Below are positions 28,670-38,324 of a stretch of DNA of 46,351 nucleotides, piece after piece. The notes under the pieces are model-generated. The model made no database searches. It saw nothing but the letters and a program-made list of their open reading frames with translations, and was not told the DNA's origin. The stretch is from Planctomycetota bacterium (GTDB lineage: Bacteria > Planctomycetota > Planctomycetia > Pirellulales > Pirellulaceae), in NCBI GenBank assembly GCA_014381825.1, contig JACNKX010000046.1, forward strand, positions 1-46,351, in the 5' to 3' direction. Within the stretch, counting starts at the first letter, position 1. Every line of letters begins with the position of its first letter. Both the position numbers and the translations under genes were made by a program.

Positions 28670-31621
28670 TCAATTGGTCATTCGGAATTCGGTCGATGCA
28701 AACAATACGTGGATCAGTCGTGTCAGTCGTTTTACAGTGTGCTCGCCTGAAGTATTGTCTTCGATCTTAAGAAATGCGATGGCTCGTTCGACTTCTGACC
28801 TCGTCGGCGCGCGAGATAGTGTGACTCGATACGTTCTGGCCACAAGTTGTTCCGGCGTTCGGCCTTCAGCAGTCATCACCTGCTTGGCTGTTTGTTCTGC
28901 GCAATTCATAACGAACGGGCTGTTCATGAGGAGCAATGCTTGCGCCGGAACGTTAGTCACCGGGCGTTTGCCGACCACGAGGTCCGGATCGGCGAAGTCA
29001 AACACGGTTAAACTCGGGGGCAACGCGTTGCGAATGATGGGCAAGTACAAGCTGCGTCGCGCAGACTCTTTGCTCTCGTAGGTGTCGCCATCGGCCGAGT
29101 TGTTGTTGACCAGCGTCCCAAGCCCCGGCACGGGCGAGCCGCCTGGCGAGAGGTCGAGCTGGTTGCTGATCGCCAGCATCGAATCGCGAATCGCTTCGGC
29201 GGGTAATCGTCTGCGATTGGCTCGCCACAGCATTCGATTCTCTGGATCGGTTTGCCAGGCGGCCTCGTCGTGATCGCTGCTCATTTGGTAAGCGCGACTA
29301 AGCGTGATCTCGCGGACAAGACGTTTGATCGACCAGCCGAATCCCTGCTCGCTGCTCGGCGTGACGAAGCGATGAGCGAGATAATCAAGCAGCTTGGGAT
29401 GCGTTGGTCGCTGCCCGAGTTCCCCAAAATTATCGACGCTGCGGACGATGCCTTCACCCAGCAGATGATACCAGACGCGGTTGACGATCACGCGCGCGGT
29501 GAGCGGATGCTGCGGGTCGGCGATCCAATCTGCCAACTCGCGACGTCCACTCGATGTTTTCGGGATCGCGGTTGGGTCGCTTGTCAACGCGACCTGAATG
29601 AACCCGCGTGGAATTTCGTCACCTCGATTTCGATGCTCGCCACGAACACAGAGTTCGCAGTCACCGAGTTCTTTGAACTCATCGACGGCAATCGCTTTCG
29701 GGAGTGGTGGCGGCGCATCTTGTTTCAGCGCCTTGATCTGCTCGTCCAGCGAAGTAAACGCAGTCTTGAACTGTTTGACGTTAGCTTCGGCCGCGGCACG
29801 TTGTGTCGAAACGTCCGTTGAGGCAACTGCGTTGACGACGGGCTTGCCTTGCTCGTCAACTTCGACCAGTCGCACCGCATCGACGATCACATAGCCGTTC
29901 GTCCCGGTCGTAGAAATGGTCAACGAGCCTGTCTTTCCGCCTTCGAAACGATAGATTCCGACTGCCGCGAACAAATCGTCGATTGGCGGCTTCTGCGTTT
30001 GGTCGAGCTTAATTCCCGAACTGCCGTCCGCGTGGCGAATCAGCAGCGGAACATCTCTCGCGCGAGTCGAACCGGGCGTGTACGAAACACGCACTTCATA
30101 TCGTCCGGTCGTTCGCGGCTTCAATGCGAATTCGACTGACTTCTCGCCTTTGTCGGTATCGCCGTCATGAATGTATCCCTTTCCGACGAACGGTGGCGTC
30201 AGCTTGGAGGAGTTCCAGCTTCCGGTGACTTTTGCGACGGTGTCGTCGAAGGTCAGCAGGCTGGTCGCCGAGAAATACTCCTTCAGTTCCTTTTCCGCCT
30301 CGTCGAGTTGTTTCTTCGCGGCAGCAAGCTGCTTGTTGAGCGTTTTCGTTTTCTGTTCATGTTCCTTGACCGCCGCGACATGCTCGGGTTCCGCTGGCAG
30401 GTCACGACGCGGCCATGTCGAGACGTATTTCTGGCTTTCACCTTCGAGCGTACGCGTGCTGCGAAAGATCCCAGCCAGCGCGTAGTAATCTTCGGTTGGA
30501 ATCGGATCGAACTTGTGGTCGTGACATCGGCAACATCCTAGCGTCATCCCCATGAACGCGCTGCCGACGGTACTGATCTGCTCGTCGATGACGTCCATCG
30601 TCAATTTTTCTTTATCGCGTTCGCTTAACATTTTTGTGCCGAGCATCAGGAAACCAGTAGCGATCAATTGTTCCGTTCGTTGCTCGTCTGTTTCGAAAGG
30701 AAGCAAGTCTCCGGCGATTTGTTCTTTGACGAACTGGTCGAAAGGTTTGTCGTCGTTCATCGCGGTAACGACGTAATCGCGATAACGCCACGCGTTGTGA
30801 AATGTTGCATTGAAATCGCCGCCGTTCGAATCGGCATATCTCGCGACGTCCAGCCAATGCCGCCCCCAGTGGACTCCGAATTGCGGCGAATCAAGCAGTC
30901 GATCCACTAGCGTTTCGGTGGCATTCGACGACGGATCATCGACGAACTCGCGGACTTGTTCTGGTGTAGGCGGTAGACCGAGCAAGTTGTAGTAGAGACG
31001 ACGGGCAAGTGTCGCGCGATCGGCATCGGGCGCAGGCTTCAGCTTCGCTTCTTCAAGCCGAGCCAATACAAAGGCGTCGATTTCGGAGCGGGGCCAATTC
31101 ACATCGACGACCGCTGGCGGTGTGTGCGACTGCGTTGGTCGAAAGGCCCAAAACTCACGGCCCGCCTCGATATCGATCTTCGAGCGAACCGCCGGTCCCG
31201 CGTCGCCACCTCGCGGATCGACTGCGCCCATTTCGATCCACTCTTGAAAGTCGTTGATCACGTTCTTAGGCAATCGACCGGCAGGGGGCATTTCCAGACT
31301 CTCGTACCGCAAGGCCTCCAAGAGCAAGCTCTCGTCAGGCTTTCCCGGTACGAGCGATGTTCCCGAGTCGCCTCCTTTGAGGAGCCCGGCCGCCGAATCT
31401 ACGATTAAACTTCCCTTCACTTCCTTCGAGCCAACAGAATGGCACTCATAGCAATGCTCGACCAGGATCGGGCGAATGCGAGTTTCAAAGAACGCGAGCT
31501 TCTCTGCATCTTCGGCTTGCAATGAACTCACGCAGACTCCGAACAAGCCGACGAGGAGGGCGCGGAGTAGGCGGCTAGTTAGTGGAACGGTATCGCTCGA
31601 AGTCGTGGTAATGGGCTGCAT
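28670..31621 (-). CDS. Secreted cytochrome / DUF1549 / CBM-like / DUF1553 protein
   Basis: This exported protein has 983 residues from the start at 31621. A signal peptide (about 16-36, LLRALLVGLFGVCVSSLQA) precedes a planctomycete cytochrome domain with heme motif CYECH (57-61). DUF1549 follows (about 175-390), with CCRCH at 363-367 and HDHKFDP. A short coiled coil (415-450) leads to an inserted beta domain (455-590) with GRYEVRVSYTPG, IGIYRF-like and VIVDAVRL patterns, which resembles golvesin/xanthan-lyase carbohydrate-binding domains. DUF1553 makes up the rest (about 690-960). An in-frame ATG at 31702 would push the signal peptide inward, so it is less likely. It is paired with the DUF1501 gene downstream. 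A role in breaking down or binding polysaccharide fits the inserted domain but is inference. Confidence 0.92.
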   Translation of the reverse strand: MQPITTTSSDTVPLTSRLLRALLVGLFGVCVSSLQAEDAEKLAFFETRIRPILVEHCYECHSVGSKEVKGSLIVDSAAGLLKGGDSGTSLVPGKPDESLLLEALRYESLEMPPAGRLPKNVINDFQEWIEMGAVDPRGGDAGPAVRSKIDIEAGREFWAFRPTQSHTPPAVVDVNWPRSEIDAFVLARLEEAKLKPAPDADRATLARRLYYNLLGLPPTPEQVREFVDDPSSNATETLVDRLLDSPQFGVHWGRHWLDVARYADSNGGDFNATFHNAWRYRDYVVTAMNDDKPFDQFVKEQIAGDLLPFETDEQRTEQLIATGFLMLGTKMLSERDKEKLTMDVIDEQISTVGSAFMGMTLGCCRCHDHKFDPIPTEDYYALAGIFRSTRTLEGESQKYVSTWPRRDLPAEPEHVAAVKEHEQKTKTLNKQLAAAKKQLDEAEKELKEYFSATSLLTFDDTVAKVTGSWNSSKLTPPFVGKGYIHDGDTDKGEKSVEFALKPRTTGRYEVRVSYTPGSTRARDVPLLIRHADGSSGIKLDQTQKPPIDDLFAAVGIYRFEGGKTGSLTISTTGTNGYVIVDAVRLVEVDEQGKPVVNAVASTDVSTQRAAAEANVKQFKTAFTSLDEQIKALKQDAPPPLPKAIAVDEFKELGDCELCVRGEHRNRGDEIPRGFIQVALTSDPTAIPKTSSGRRELADWIADPQHPLTARVIVNRVWYHLLGEGIVRSVDNFGELGQRPTHPKLLDYLAHRFVTPSSEQGFGWSIKRLVREITLSRAYQMSSDHDEAAWQTDPENRMLWRANRRRLPAEAIRDSMLAISNQLDLSPGGSPVPGLGTLVNNNSADGDTYESKESARRSLYLPIIRNALPPSLTVFDFADPDLVVGKRPVTNVPAQALLLMNSPFVMNCAEQTAKQVMTAEGRTPEQLVARTYRVTLSRAPTRSEVERAIAFLKIEDNTSGEHTVKRLTRLIHVLFASTEFRMTN

Positions 31622-31780
31622 TGGGGCGACCAGCGACGGAATAGGTAGGATTTCAGATGGCTCATCCAGGCAACGCGAGCATTGGGGCGGTGCGGCCTTC
31701 ATTGTATTACGTAATGCAGTACTCAGTAAATGCTTTGAGTTCAGGTTTGGCGGAGATTCAGGTAGTCTGTGGCGAGCAAC

Positions 31781-32461
31781 TTACAACAGATACGCCTCTA
31801 TATCGCGGAGCGATCGTACGGTTCTGAGACGCGACTCGGTCGAATCTCGATTCAGCAGGAGGCTGTGCCAGCCTGCTTGCGCCGCGCCTTCGAAATCATT
31901 CGTCATGTCGTCCCCGACCATGAGTAGTTGTTGGGGCGTCAACCGCAACTTTGCTTCGATAGCTCGGAAGAACTCGATTGACGGTTTCGTGTAGCCGACT
32001 TGTGAAGAGACGAAGATCTCCTTCACTCGATGCAGCGCCGTTAGCTCGCCGGCGAGAGAAAGCAATCGATCGTCGAAGTTCGATGCAATCGCCGTGGTAA
32101 AACCTTGCGCGTTTAAGTCAGCTAAGACATCGGTAACTTCTTCGTAGACGGCCCAGCTCGTTGGTTGTGCGAAGTGGTTCCAGAGTTCGTGAAAGAGTGA
32201 CTCCGTGTCGCTTAAATCGGCCAACACCTCGGCAACGATCTCGCGCCATCGGTCGCGTTCCGATTGTTCGTTAGTTTGTCGCTTGTAAGGCCGTTGAATT
32301 AGTGCGCGGCCGAAGTTAGTTGCGATGTCGTCTAGAGATAACTTCGAGCCATGCTGCTGGCCCAGTTCGCAGTACACGAACGCCGCAGACGGATCGGGAT
32401 AGATGAGCGTTCCGACGGCGTCAAATACTACGGCGCGCACCGATTTGTATTTTGTTGTCAC
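31781..32461 (-). CDS. HAD-superfamily hydrolase (REG-2/HDHD3-like)
   Basis: This 226-residue protein belongs to HAD subfamily I. Motif I is VVFDAVGTLI: the nucleophile Asp is present, but the usual second Asp is Val, as in REG-2-like members. Motif II is IASNFD, the Lys of motif III is in YTKPSIEFF, and motif IV is VGDDMTNDFEGA. A helical cap lies between motifs I and II. The GTG at 32461 starts eight bases after the rseP stop. A longer frame to 32599 would overlap rseP by 130 bases. The gene probably ends the dxr-rseP transcript. It is probably a phosphatase or dehalogenase-like enzyme; the substrate is unknown. Confidence 0.85.
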   Translation of the reverse strand: MTTKYKSVRAVVFDAVGTLIYPDPSAAFVYCELGQQHGSKLSLDDIATNFGRALIQRPYKRQTNEQSERDRWREIVAEVLADLSDTESLFHELWNHFAQPTSWAVYEEVTDVLADLNAQGFTTAIASNFDDRLLSLAGELTALHRVKEIFVSSQVGYTKPSIEFFRAIEAKLRLTPQQLLMVGDDMTNDFEGAAQAGWHSLLLNRDSTESRLRTVRSLRDIEAYLL

Positions 32462-32469
32462 CGAACTGA

Positions 32470-34659
32470 TCAGAAGAAGAGTCGGTTGATGTCCAGGCCC
32501 ACGACGAAGATCATCAAGCACAACAAACAGCCGACACCCGCCAACGTTAACGCGATCTGTACTCGTTCGTTCACTGGTTTGCCGGAGATGCCTTCCCACA
32601 TGAGGAAGATGAAGTGACCTCCGTCCAACGCAGGGATAGGCATAAAGTTGACGACCGCAAGGTTGGCACTCAGGAAGGTTAGGAAGATCAGTAAGCGAGG
32701 CAATCCCTCGGAAGCTTCGGACCCAGCCACCACTGCGATTGTAACCGGGCCGCCAACGTTAGTAATTGCGATCTCTCCCGTGACCAGCTTTCGCAGGAAC
32801 ATGAATACTCGCGACGCATCTTCCTTCGTCCGTCGCGCACCGAGAAGCAAAGCTTCACTCCAAGTTTGCGCAATTCGCTTGTCTTGCTTGGGAGCGAACA
32901 CGAAGCCACGTTCCGGATAAAACTCACCCGAGGGAGCGGCCTTCAGCGGCACGTCCAGGGTCTGCCCGTTACGCTGGACCGATAACACCAGACTGTGCCC
33001 GTCCTTCATCCCCTGTATGTTTCTGAAGACAAAAGGCCAACTGAACGACTCGTCCCCGATCGGCTGCGGTTTTTCCTTGTTGGAACTTCGCTCGGCGCGA
33101 GTCGTTGGATCGTCCCAGATAAGCTTGAACGCGGAAATCACATCGTCTGGCTGCATCTTTGCCTTTTCAGCGCTGCTGCCCGGGATGACGGCGAGCACTT
33201 TAGGCTCAACGGCGACGGCTAACCCCAACGATTCCGTCGTCATCGGCGAGTTGTAGCCTGCATTCCATTCATACACGGCGGGCGTCGCGACGTTCACTTG
33301 CAAAGCAACTTCGTCCTCGCCGCGTCGTACTGTGACTTCGATCTTCTGGCCGTAATACGGAACTAACAAGCTCGGCAATAATATTGGATCCTTAAACGGT
33401 TCACCGGCGATACTCTGGATCAGGTCGCCGACTTGAAAACCGGCAGCATCGGCGGGCGATTCAGGGGCGATTCCGACGACAGGCCCAGCGCGCATCACCA
33501 ATCCAACTCGCCGCAGTGGATTTGGTTGGATCGTGATCTCCTCTTCCGTTGTCTGAAAGGTACCACCTTCGTTCACGTGCGAGCGTTCCACTTTGACGAG
33601 AACAGGTTCGTGCGGGCGAGCGGCAAGAGCGGCATCCAGTTCGTACGAATCTTTGACGGACTGACCGTCGATCGCCACAATCACATCGCCACTCTGAAAT
33701 TCGGCTGATGACTCGGCGATGATTGTTTCGTCCGCCAACATCGTCTCTGATGCGGCAGCGATTCCGATTGTTGGGATGGCCCCCTTGTTGGTATTCGTAA
33801 TCGTGGGCTTGATGCGAACTGTCTTCTCTTCTCCTTCAGGTCCTCTGACGACCAACAACAGCGATTCGTCATGATTCGTCATTCCGACGCCGGCATTCCG
33901 CAGATCCCAAGTAAAGCGAAGATGCTCGCTTCGCCGTCCTTTCTCCCCGATCTGAATGATGCGGCTTCCGGGTTGAATATCTGCCTGCCAAGCAGGCCCA
34001 CCTGCCACGACCGAACCCACTTCGCAAGGCGTATACGGTACACCGGCACGAAACGCGAACATCGCGAAGATCACGGCGAAGATCAAGTTCATGATCACGC
34101 CAGCGGAAATAATGCACATGCGCTGTGGTACTGTCTTCGCAGGGAAGCTGCGCGGGTCGAGCTCGTACTCTTCTTGGCTGGATTGCTCGACGCTTTGACC
34201 TTCGGTCAGGCCTTCTGCGGCAGTTCCTTCGCGTAAGGCTTCGGCGCGATCCGCGTCGGCATTCGCGGGAACGGTTTCGGATTCGTCTGTAGCTTCCGTG
34301 TCGGAATCCTGGGACTTCTTGACTCGAATGCGTTCCATCTCGGCTTGCGCGGCGCGTGGATCATCGTCTTGACCGAGCATCTTGACGTAACCGCCCAGCG
34401 GAATAATGCCGACACCATATTCGGTCTCGCCCCATTGAAAGTGAACAAGCTTCGAGGGGAGCTGGAAGCCGAAGATCTTGATCGGAACATCGAAGCCGAC
34501 GTAGAACTTTTCGCACTTTACACCACACCACTTGGCGATGAGGAAGTGGCCGAGTTCATGAACGAAGATGACGAAGCCCAGACCAGCCGCAACGCTGCCG
34601 ATCTGCCACGCTTTCTCGCCGAGTGCTTGCATGCTAAAGGCGATTAAGTACAAACCCAC
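32470..34659 (-). CDS. rseP: Site-2 membrane protease RseP with several PDZ domains
   Basis: This M50 zinc metalloprotease cuts membrane proteins inside the bilayer, for example anti-sigma factors. The protein has 729 residues against about 450 in E. coli RseP. HELGH is at 34-38 in the first membrane helix, and the second catalytic motif is NFMPIPALDGG near the C-terminus. Between them are an acidic insertion (about 100-170) and up to four PDZ-like units, for example PESPADAAGFQVGDLIQSI and PGSSAEKAKMQPDDVISAF. The start is a GTG at 34659 with a full AGGAGG seven bases upstream, so it overlaps the end of dxr by 16 bases. A longer frame to 34965 would lie antiparallel to no signal and is rejected. 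Confidence 0.94.
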   Translation of the reverse strand: MGLYLIAFSMQALGEKAWQIGSVAAGLGFVIFVHELGHFLIAKWCGVKCEKFYVGFDVPIKIFGFQLPSKLVHFQWGETEYGVGIIPLGGYVKMLGQDDDPRAAQAEMERIRVKKSQDSDTEATDESETVPANADADRAEALREGTAAEGLTEGQSVEQSSQEEYELDPRSFPAKTVPQRMCIISAGVIMNLIFAVIFAMFAFRAGVPYTPCEVGSVVAGGPAWQADIQPGSRIIQIGEKGRRSEHLRFTWDLRNAGVGMTNHDESLLLVVRGPEGEEKTVRIKPTITNTNKGAIPTIGIAAASETMLADETIIAESSAEFQSGDVIVAIDGQSVKDSYELDAALAARPHEPVLVKVERSHVNEGGTFQTTEEEITIQPNPLRRVGLVMRAGPVVGIAPESPADAAGFQVGDLIQSIAGEPFKDPILLPSLLVPYYGQKIEVTVRRGEDEVALQVNVATPAVYEWNAGYNSPMTTESLGLAVAVEPKVLAVIPGSSAEKAKMQPDDVISAFKLIWDDPTTRAERSSNKEKPQPIGDESFSWPFVFRNIQGMKDGHSLVLSVQRNGQTLDVPLKAAPSGEFYPERGFVFAPKQDKRIAQTWSEALLLGARRTKEDASRVFMFLRKLVTGEIAITNVGGPVTIAVVAGSEASEGLPRLLIFLTFLSANLAVVNFMPIPALDGGHFIFLMWEGISGKPVNERVQIALTLAGVGCLLCLMIFVVGLDINRLFF

Positions 34660-35807
34660 CGTGTAACCTCCTGACGAGCCCAGGTATCGAGCTCGATAAG
34701 TCTTTCCAATGTTGGATTGGCGTCGAATTGATGGTTTTCGAGTACCGAGCGGCAAGCCGGAACGATCTCGATGAACGAAAGTTGACCTTCCAGGAAGCCA
34801 GCAACGGCCGCTTCGTTTGCCGCATTCAAGACGGCACCCGCCGTGCCACCAGCTCTGGCGACTTCGTGTCCCAAACCAATCGCCGGGAAGCGATCGAGAT
34901 CCGGCGGCTCGAAATCGAGACTCATCGCCGATGCCAAGTCCAGCTTCGGCGATGGACAATCCCACCGATCAGGATATGTCAAAGCATACTGAATTGGCAG
35001 CTTCATGTCTGGCGGGCTAAGTTGAGCCACGACCGAACCGTCACGAAACTCGACCAGCGAGTGGACAATCGATTGCGGATGCACAACGACGTCGATCTGG
35101 TCAGGCTCGAGATCGAACAGCCATCGAGCTTCGATAATTTCCAGGGCCTTGTTCATCATGGTGGCGGAATCGACAGTGATTTTCGGCCCCATCTCCCATG
35201 TTGGATGCGCCAACGCCTCGTCGACGGTGACTTGAGCTAGCTGGTTGCGTGTATGTTGCCGAAACGGCCCACCGCTGGCAGTCAGTATGATTCGCTTGAC
35301 ATCCTGACGTGCGCCAGCTTCGAGGCCTTGGAACACCGCACTGTGTTCGCTGTCGACAGGCAAGATCTTGGCGTTGCGTTCTCTTGCTAGCCGCATGACC
35401 TGCGGCCCGGCCATGACGAGCGTCTCTTTGTTGGCAAGCGCAACGGTCTTGCCAGCTTCGAGTGCCGCCCAGGTACCCGTCAGGCCAGCGCTGCCGACGA
35501 TCGCGGCCACCACAATGTCAACTTCGGGCCGGGAAACCAACGAGGCGATGCCTTCCGGTCCGAGCAATAACTCCACGTCGGATGGCTTTGACGACCAGTC
35601 GAAGGCACTTGCGTGATCGGAATTCGACGCGACAATCCACTTTGGCTGGAACTCAGTCGCCTGTTCACAGAGCTTTACTAAACGGCTGTTTGCGGTCAAG
35701 CCAACGACTCGCAACCGTCCGTTGGAAGCGGCGACGACGTCCAACGTACTCTGGCCGATACTGCCGGTTGAGCCAAGAATCGCGATATTACGGACGCAGT
35801 CACTCAT
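34644..35807 (-). CDS. dxr: 1-deoxy-D-xylulose 5-phosphate reductoisomerase
   Basis: This enzyme makes 2-C-methyl-D-erythritol 4-phosphate with NADPH, the first committed step of the non-mevalonate isoprenoid pathway. The 387-residue length matches the family. The NADPH-binding loop is GSTGSIGQSTLDVV (12-25), followed by ALANKETLVMAG, then the metal/substrate residues in DSEHSAVFQ, and EIIEARWLF. The end overlaps rseP, a pairing seen in many bacteria, where cdsA and uppS are often also nearby; they are absent here. No clear ribosome site was found before the ATG. Confidence 0.97.
   Translation of the reverse strand: MSDCVRNIAILGSTGSIGQSTLDVVAASNGRLRVVGLTANSRLVKLCEQATEFQPKWIVASNSDHASAFDWSSKPSDVELLLGPEGIASLVSRPEVDIVVAAIVGSAGLTGTWAALEAGKTVALANKETLVMAGPQVMRLARERNAKILPVDSEHSAVFQGLEAGARQDVKRIILTASGGPFRQHTRNQLAQVTVDEALAHPTWEMGPKITVDSATMMNKALEIIEARWLFDLEPDQIDVVVHPQSIVHSLVEFRDGSVVAQLSPPDMKLPIQYALTYPDRWDCPSPKLDLASAMSLDFEPPDLDRFPAIGLGHEVARAGGTAGAVLNAANEAAVAGFLEGQLSFIEIVPACRSVLENHQFDANPTLERLIELDTWARQEVTRWVCT
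34667..34672 (-). promoter_or_regulatory. Ribosome binding site of rseP inside dxr
   Basis: The perfect AGGAGG lies within the last codons of dxr, seven bases before the rseP GTG. It fixes the rseP start and implies translational coupling. Confidence 0.85.
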
Positions 35808-36207
35808 GAAACTCGGAGGTATTATATCGTTGCCGCAGGTCGGCGTTTGTCTATAAACCTACTTTACGACAACGTTGGGACTGGTGAGGATGCGGCTGCC
35901 ATTGGCAACCGCCGATCGCTGTTGTGCCAGCGAATTTGGAACGGCTAAGGTATTGTGCTGCTGGGACTTCGGTGAGGACAGGGCATTCTATTTAGCTGTA
36001 CTTCGACCGGCAAGCCGGATCGTCGTCCGAACCGGGTGTATAATTGCAAACTTACGACATACAAAGTACGTCGTGAATGGTTAAGAATAGGCTTCTGGGT
36101 AGATCGATTCACAATAATTAGACACGTCAGTCGAAACGGCTGAACTAGCTACCCGAAATCTGAATTTCGAAAGCGCACAAATCACGTTTAGCGTGGAGTA
36201 ACACGAG
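35808..36207. other. Divergent intergenic region between dxr and ftsH
   Basis: These 400 bases should hold the promoters of the dxr-rseP operon (minus) and of ftsH (plus). A TATAAT at 36039-36044 is a possible -10 box for ftsH, but no good -35 box is correctly spaced. No coding sequence or repeat was recognised. The ftsH ribosome site (GGAG) is at the right end. Confidence 0.45.
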
Positions 36208-38289
36208 ATGAGCCAAGACGAAGGTCCAAATCGAAGACAAAATGACGGAAGAGGCCCGTCTGGGGGGCAGAACTTTCTGTGGTACATGGCAATCGCTGTC
36301 CTTGGCATCACGCTGGTGGCTCTCTACGTCTCTAATCTAAACGTCCAGGTAATCGACTATCCCGATCTCGTCGAGCTAATCGAGAACAGCAAGCACACAA
36401 AGAAGTACGGGCCGCTAGAAGAAGGCATGCGCGGAGATATTGTTGTCCAAAGAAAGGGCAGTGGCGGCACTCAAAAACGTGACCGTTATAGCGATCTTCG
36501 AGACGTGACGATTTCGGATCGAACGGTGACTGGAAAGGTCAATCATCAGCGGATCGCGCCGGCTCCCAAGGACTCGACGCCTGTTGAAAGATCCTTTCGG
36601 ACGAACATCCTGCCGAGTGAAGAGACGATTGACGAACTGAAGCAGATGCTGAATACCAGCAACATCGTTCATGGTTTCGATGCTCAGCCGAGCATTTGGG
36701 AGACCCATGGGCTGCTGTTTCTGTTAACGGGGATGATCATTGTTTTCTTTGTGATCATGATGCGACGACTGGGCGGAGCTGGTTCGCCGATGTCGTTCGG
36801 TCGCAGCCGCGGCAAGCTTTACGCCCAGGAAGATCTTGGCTTGAGTTTCGATGACGCCGCAGGCATTGACGAAGCCGTCGAGGAAGTGAAAGAAGTCGTC
36901 GACTTCCTTCGTAATGCAGACAAATATCAAAAGGTCGGCGGCCGCATCCCAAAGGGCGTGCTGCTGGTTGGACCTCCCGGAACAGGAAAGACGCTTCTCG
37001 CGAAGGCTGTTGCTGGCGAAGCGAGCGTCCCATTCTTCAGTCTTTCGGGTAGCGACTTTGTAGAGATGTTCGTTGGTGTCGGAGCGGCTCGCGTTCGCGA
37101 CATGTTCCAGCAAGCTGAGACGAAAGCTCCCTGCATCATCTTCATCGACGAATTGGATGCGTTGGGTAAGAGTCGTGGTTCTGGAATGGTCGGTGGTCAC
37201 GACGAACGAGAACAGACGCTGAATGCGTTACTCGTCGAGATGGACGGCTTCGCATCCAACAGCGGTGTGATCGTCATGGCCGCGACCAATCGTCCCGAAA
37301 CGTTGGACTCGGCCTTGCTGCGACCCGGCCGTTTTGATCGTCACGTATTGGTCGATCGTCCCGACATCCGAGGCCGAGAAGCGATCCTGAAGGTTCACGT
37401 CAAATCGGTGAAGCTTGATGACTCGGTCGATCTAGCAGATGTGGCTGGGATCACGCCAGGTTTCGTTGGAGCCGACCTTGCGAACCTCGTGAACGAAGCC
37501 GCTTTGTTGAGCGCTCGTCACGAGAAAAACACAGTCGGCATGCTGGAGTTTAACGAGGGCGTCGAGCGTGTGACCGCCGGTTTGGAAAAGAAACAGCGGA
37601 TCATGAACGAAGACGAGAAGCAGCGGGTTGCCTATCACGAATCTGGTCATGCGTTGGTCGCTTACTCGTTGCCGAACACTGATCCCGTTCACAAAGTTTC
37701 GATCATTCCTCGCGGACTCGCGGCGCTTGGCTACACCATGCAACGTCCTGACGGCGATCGATTCCTCATGACGCAATCAGAACTCGAGAGTCGCATCCAA
37801 GTTTTGCTGGCCGGCACGATGGCCGAAGAGATGATCTACGAAGATATCTCGACAGGTGCTCAGAATGATTTAGAACGAGCCACCGGTATTGCTCGCAGCA
37901 TGGTGATGGAATATGGCATGAGCCGACTTGGCCGCGTCAACTATTGCGAATCTAATCGTTCGCCTTTCTTGGCTGCTGCTGGCGGTGAAGAGACGCTGCG
38001 TTCACACAGCGAGCAGACGGCTCGCGAGATCGATGAAGAGACGACGCGTATCATCAATGAATCACTTGAGAGAGTCCGGCACATTCTCGAAGTTCGCCGC
38101 GACGCACTCGTGGCACTAACGGAACTCTTAATCGAAGTCGAGTCGGTGGATGCCACGGAGCTGAAGCGGATCATCGACGATACTTCTCCAGGGCCGGTCG
38201 TCGTCCCAGGCACGCTGCCCAAAGCTCGCCCCGAAGAGCCTGGAGTTGTCGAACGAGCCGAAAGTGGTACGACCGAGCAGAGCGGATAG
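36208..38289 (+). CDS. ftsH: ATP-dependent membrane metalloprotease FtsH
   Basis: This membrane-anchored AAA+ protease degrades misfolded and regulatory proteins. The 693-residue protein has membrane helices at about 24-44 and 167-187 with a periplasmic domain between. Walker A is GPPGTGKT (255-262), Walker B IIFIDE (310-315), the second region of homology RPGRFDRHV, and the zinc motif HESGH (477-481). The third metal ligand is in the [15 protein letters not shown] region. The C-terminal tail is Pro/Glu-rich. The ATG at 36208 has GGAG upstream. It ends 35 bases before the converging sdhB stop. Confidence 0.97.
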   Translation: MSQDEGPNRRQNDGRGPSGGQNFLWYMAIAVLGITLVALYVSNLNVQVIDYPDLVELIENSKHTKKYGPLEEGMRGDIVVQRKGSGGTQKRDRYSDLRDVTISDRTVTGKVNHQRIAPAPKDSTPVERSFRTNILPSEETIDELKQMLNTSNIVHGFDAQPSIWETHGLLFLLTGMIIVFFVIMMRRLGGAGSPMSFGRSRGKLYAQEDLGLSFDDAAGIDEAVEEVKEVVDFLRNADKYQKVGGRIPKGVLLVGPPGTGKTLLAKAVAGEASVPFFSLSGSDFVEMFVGVGAARVRDMFQQAETKAPCIIFIDELDALGKSRGSGMVGGHDEREQTLNALLVEMDGFASNSGVIVMAATNRPETLDSALLRPGRFDRHVLVDRPDIRGREAILKVHVKSVKLDDSVDLADVAGITPGFVGADLANLVNEAALLSARHEKNTVGMLEFNEGVERVTAGLEKKQRIMNEDEKQRVAYHESGHALVAYSLPNTDPVHKVSIIPRGLAALGYTMQRPDGDRFLMTQSELESRIQVLLAGTMAEEMIYEDISTGAQNDLERATGIARSMVMEYGMSRLGRVNYCESNRSPFLAAAGGEETLRSHSEQTAREIDEETTRIINESLERVRHILEVRRDALVALTELLIEVESVDATELKRIIDDTSPGPVVVPGTLPKARPEEPGVVERAESGTTEQSG

Positions 38290-38324
38290 ACGTCAAGCCA
38301 ATCTGGTCGCAGCTCGGAGTGTCC

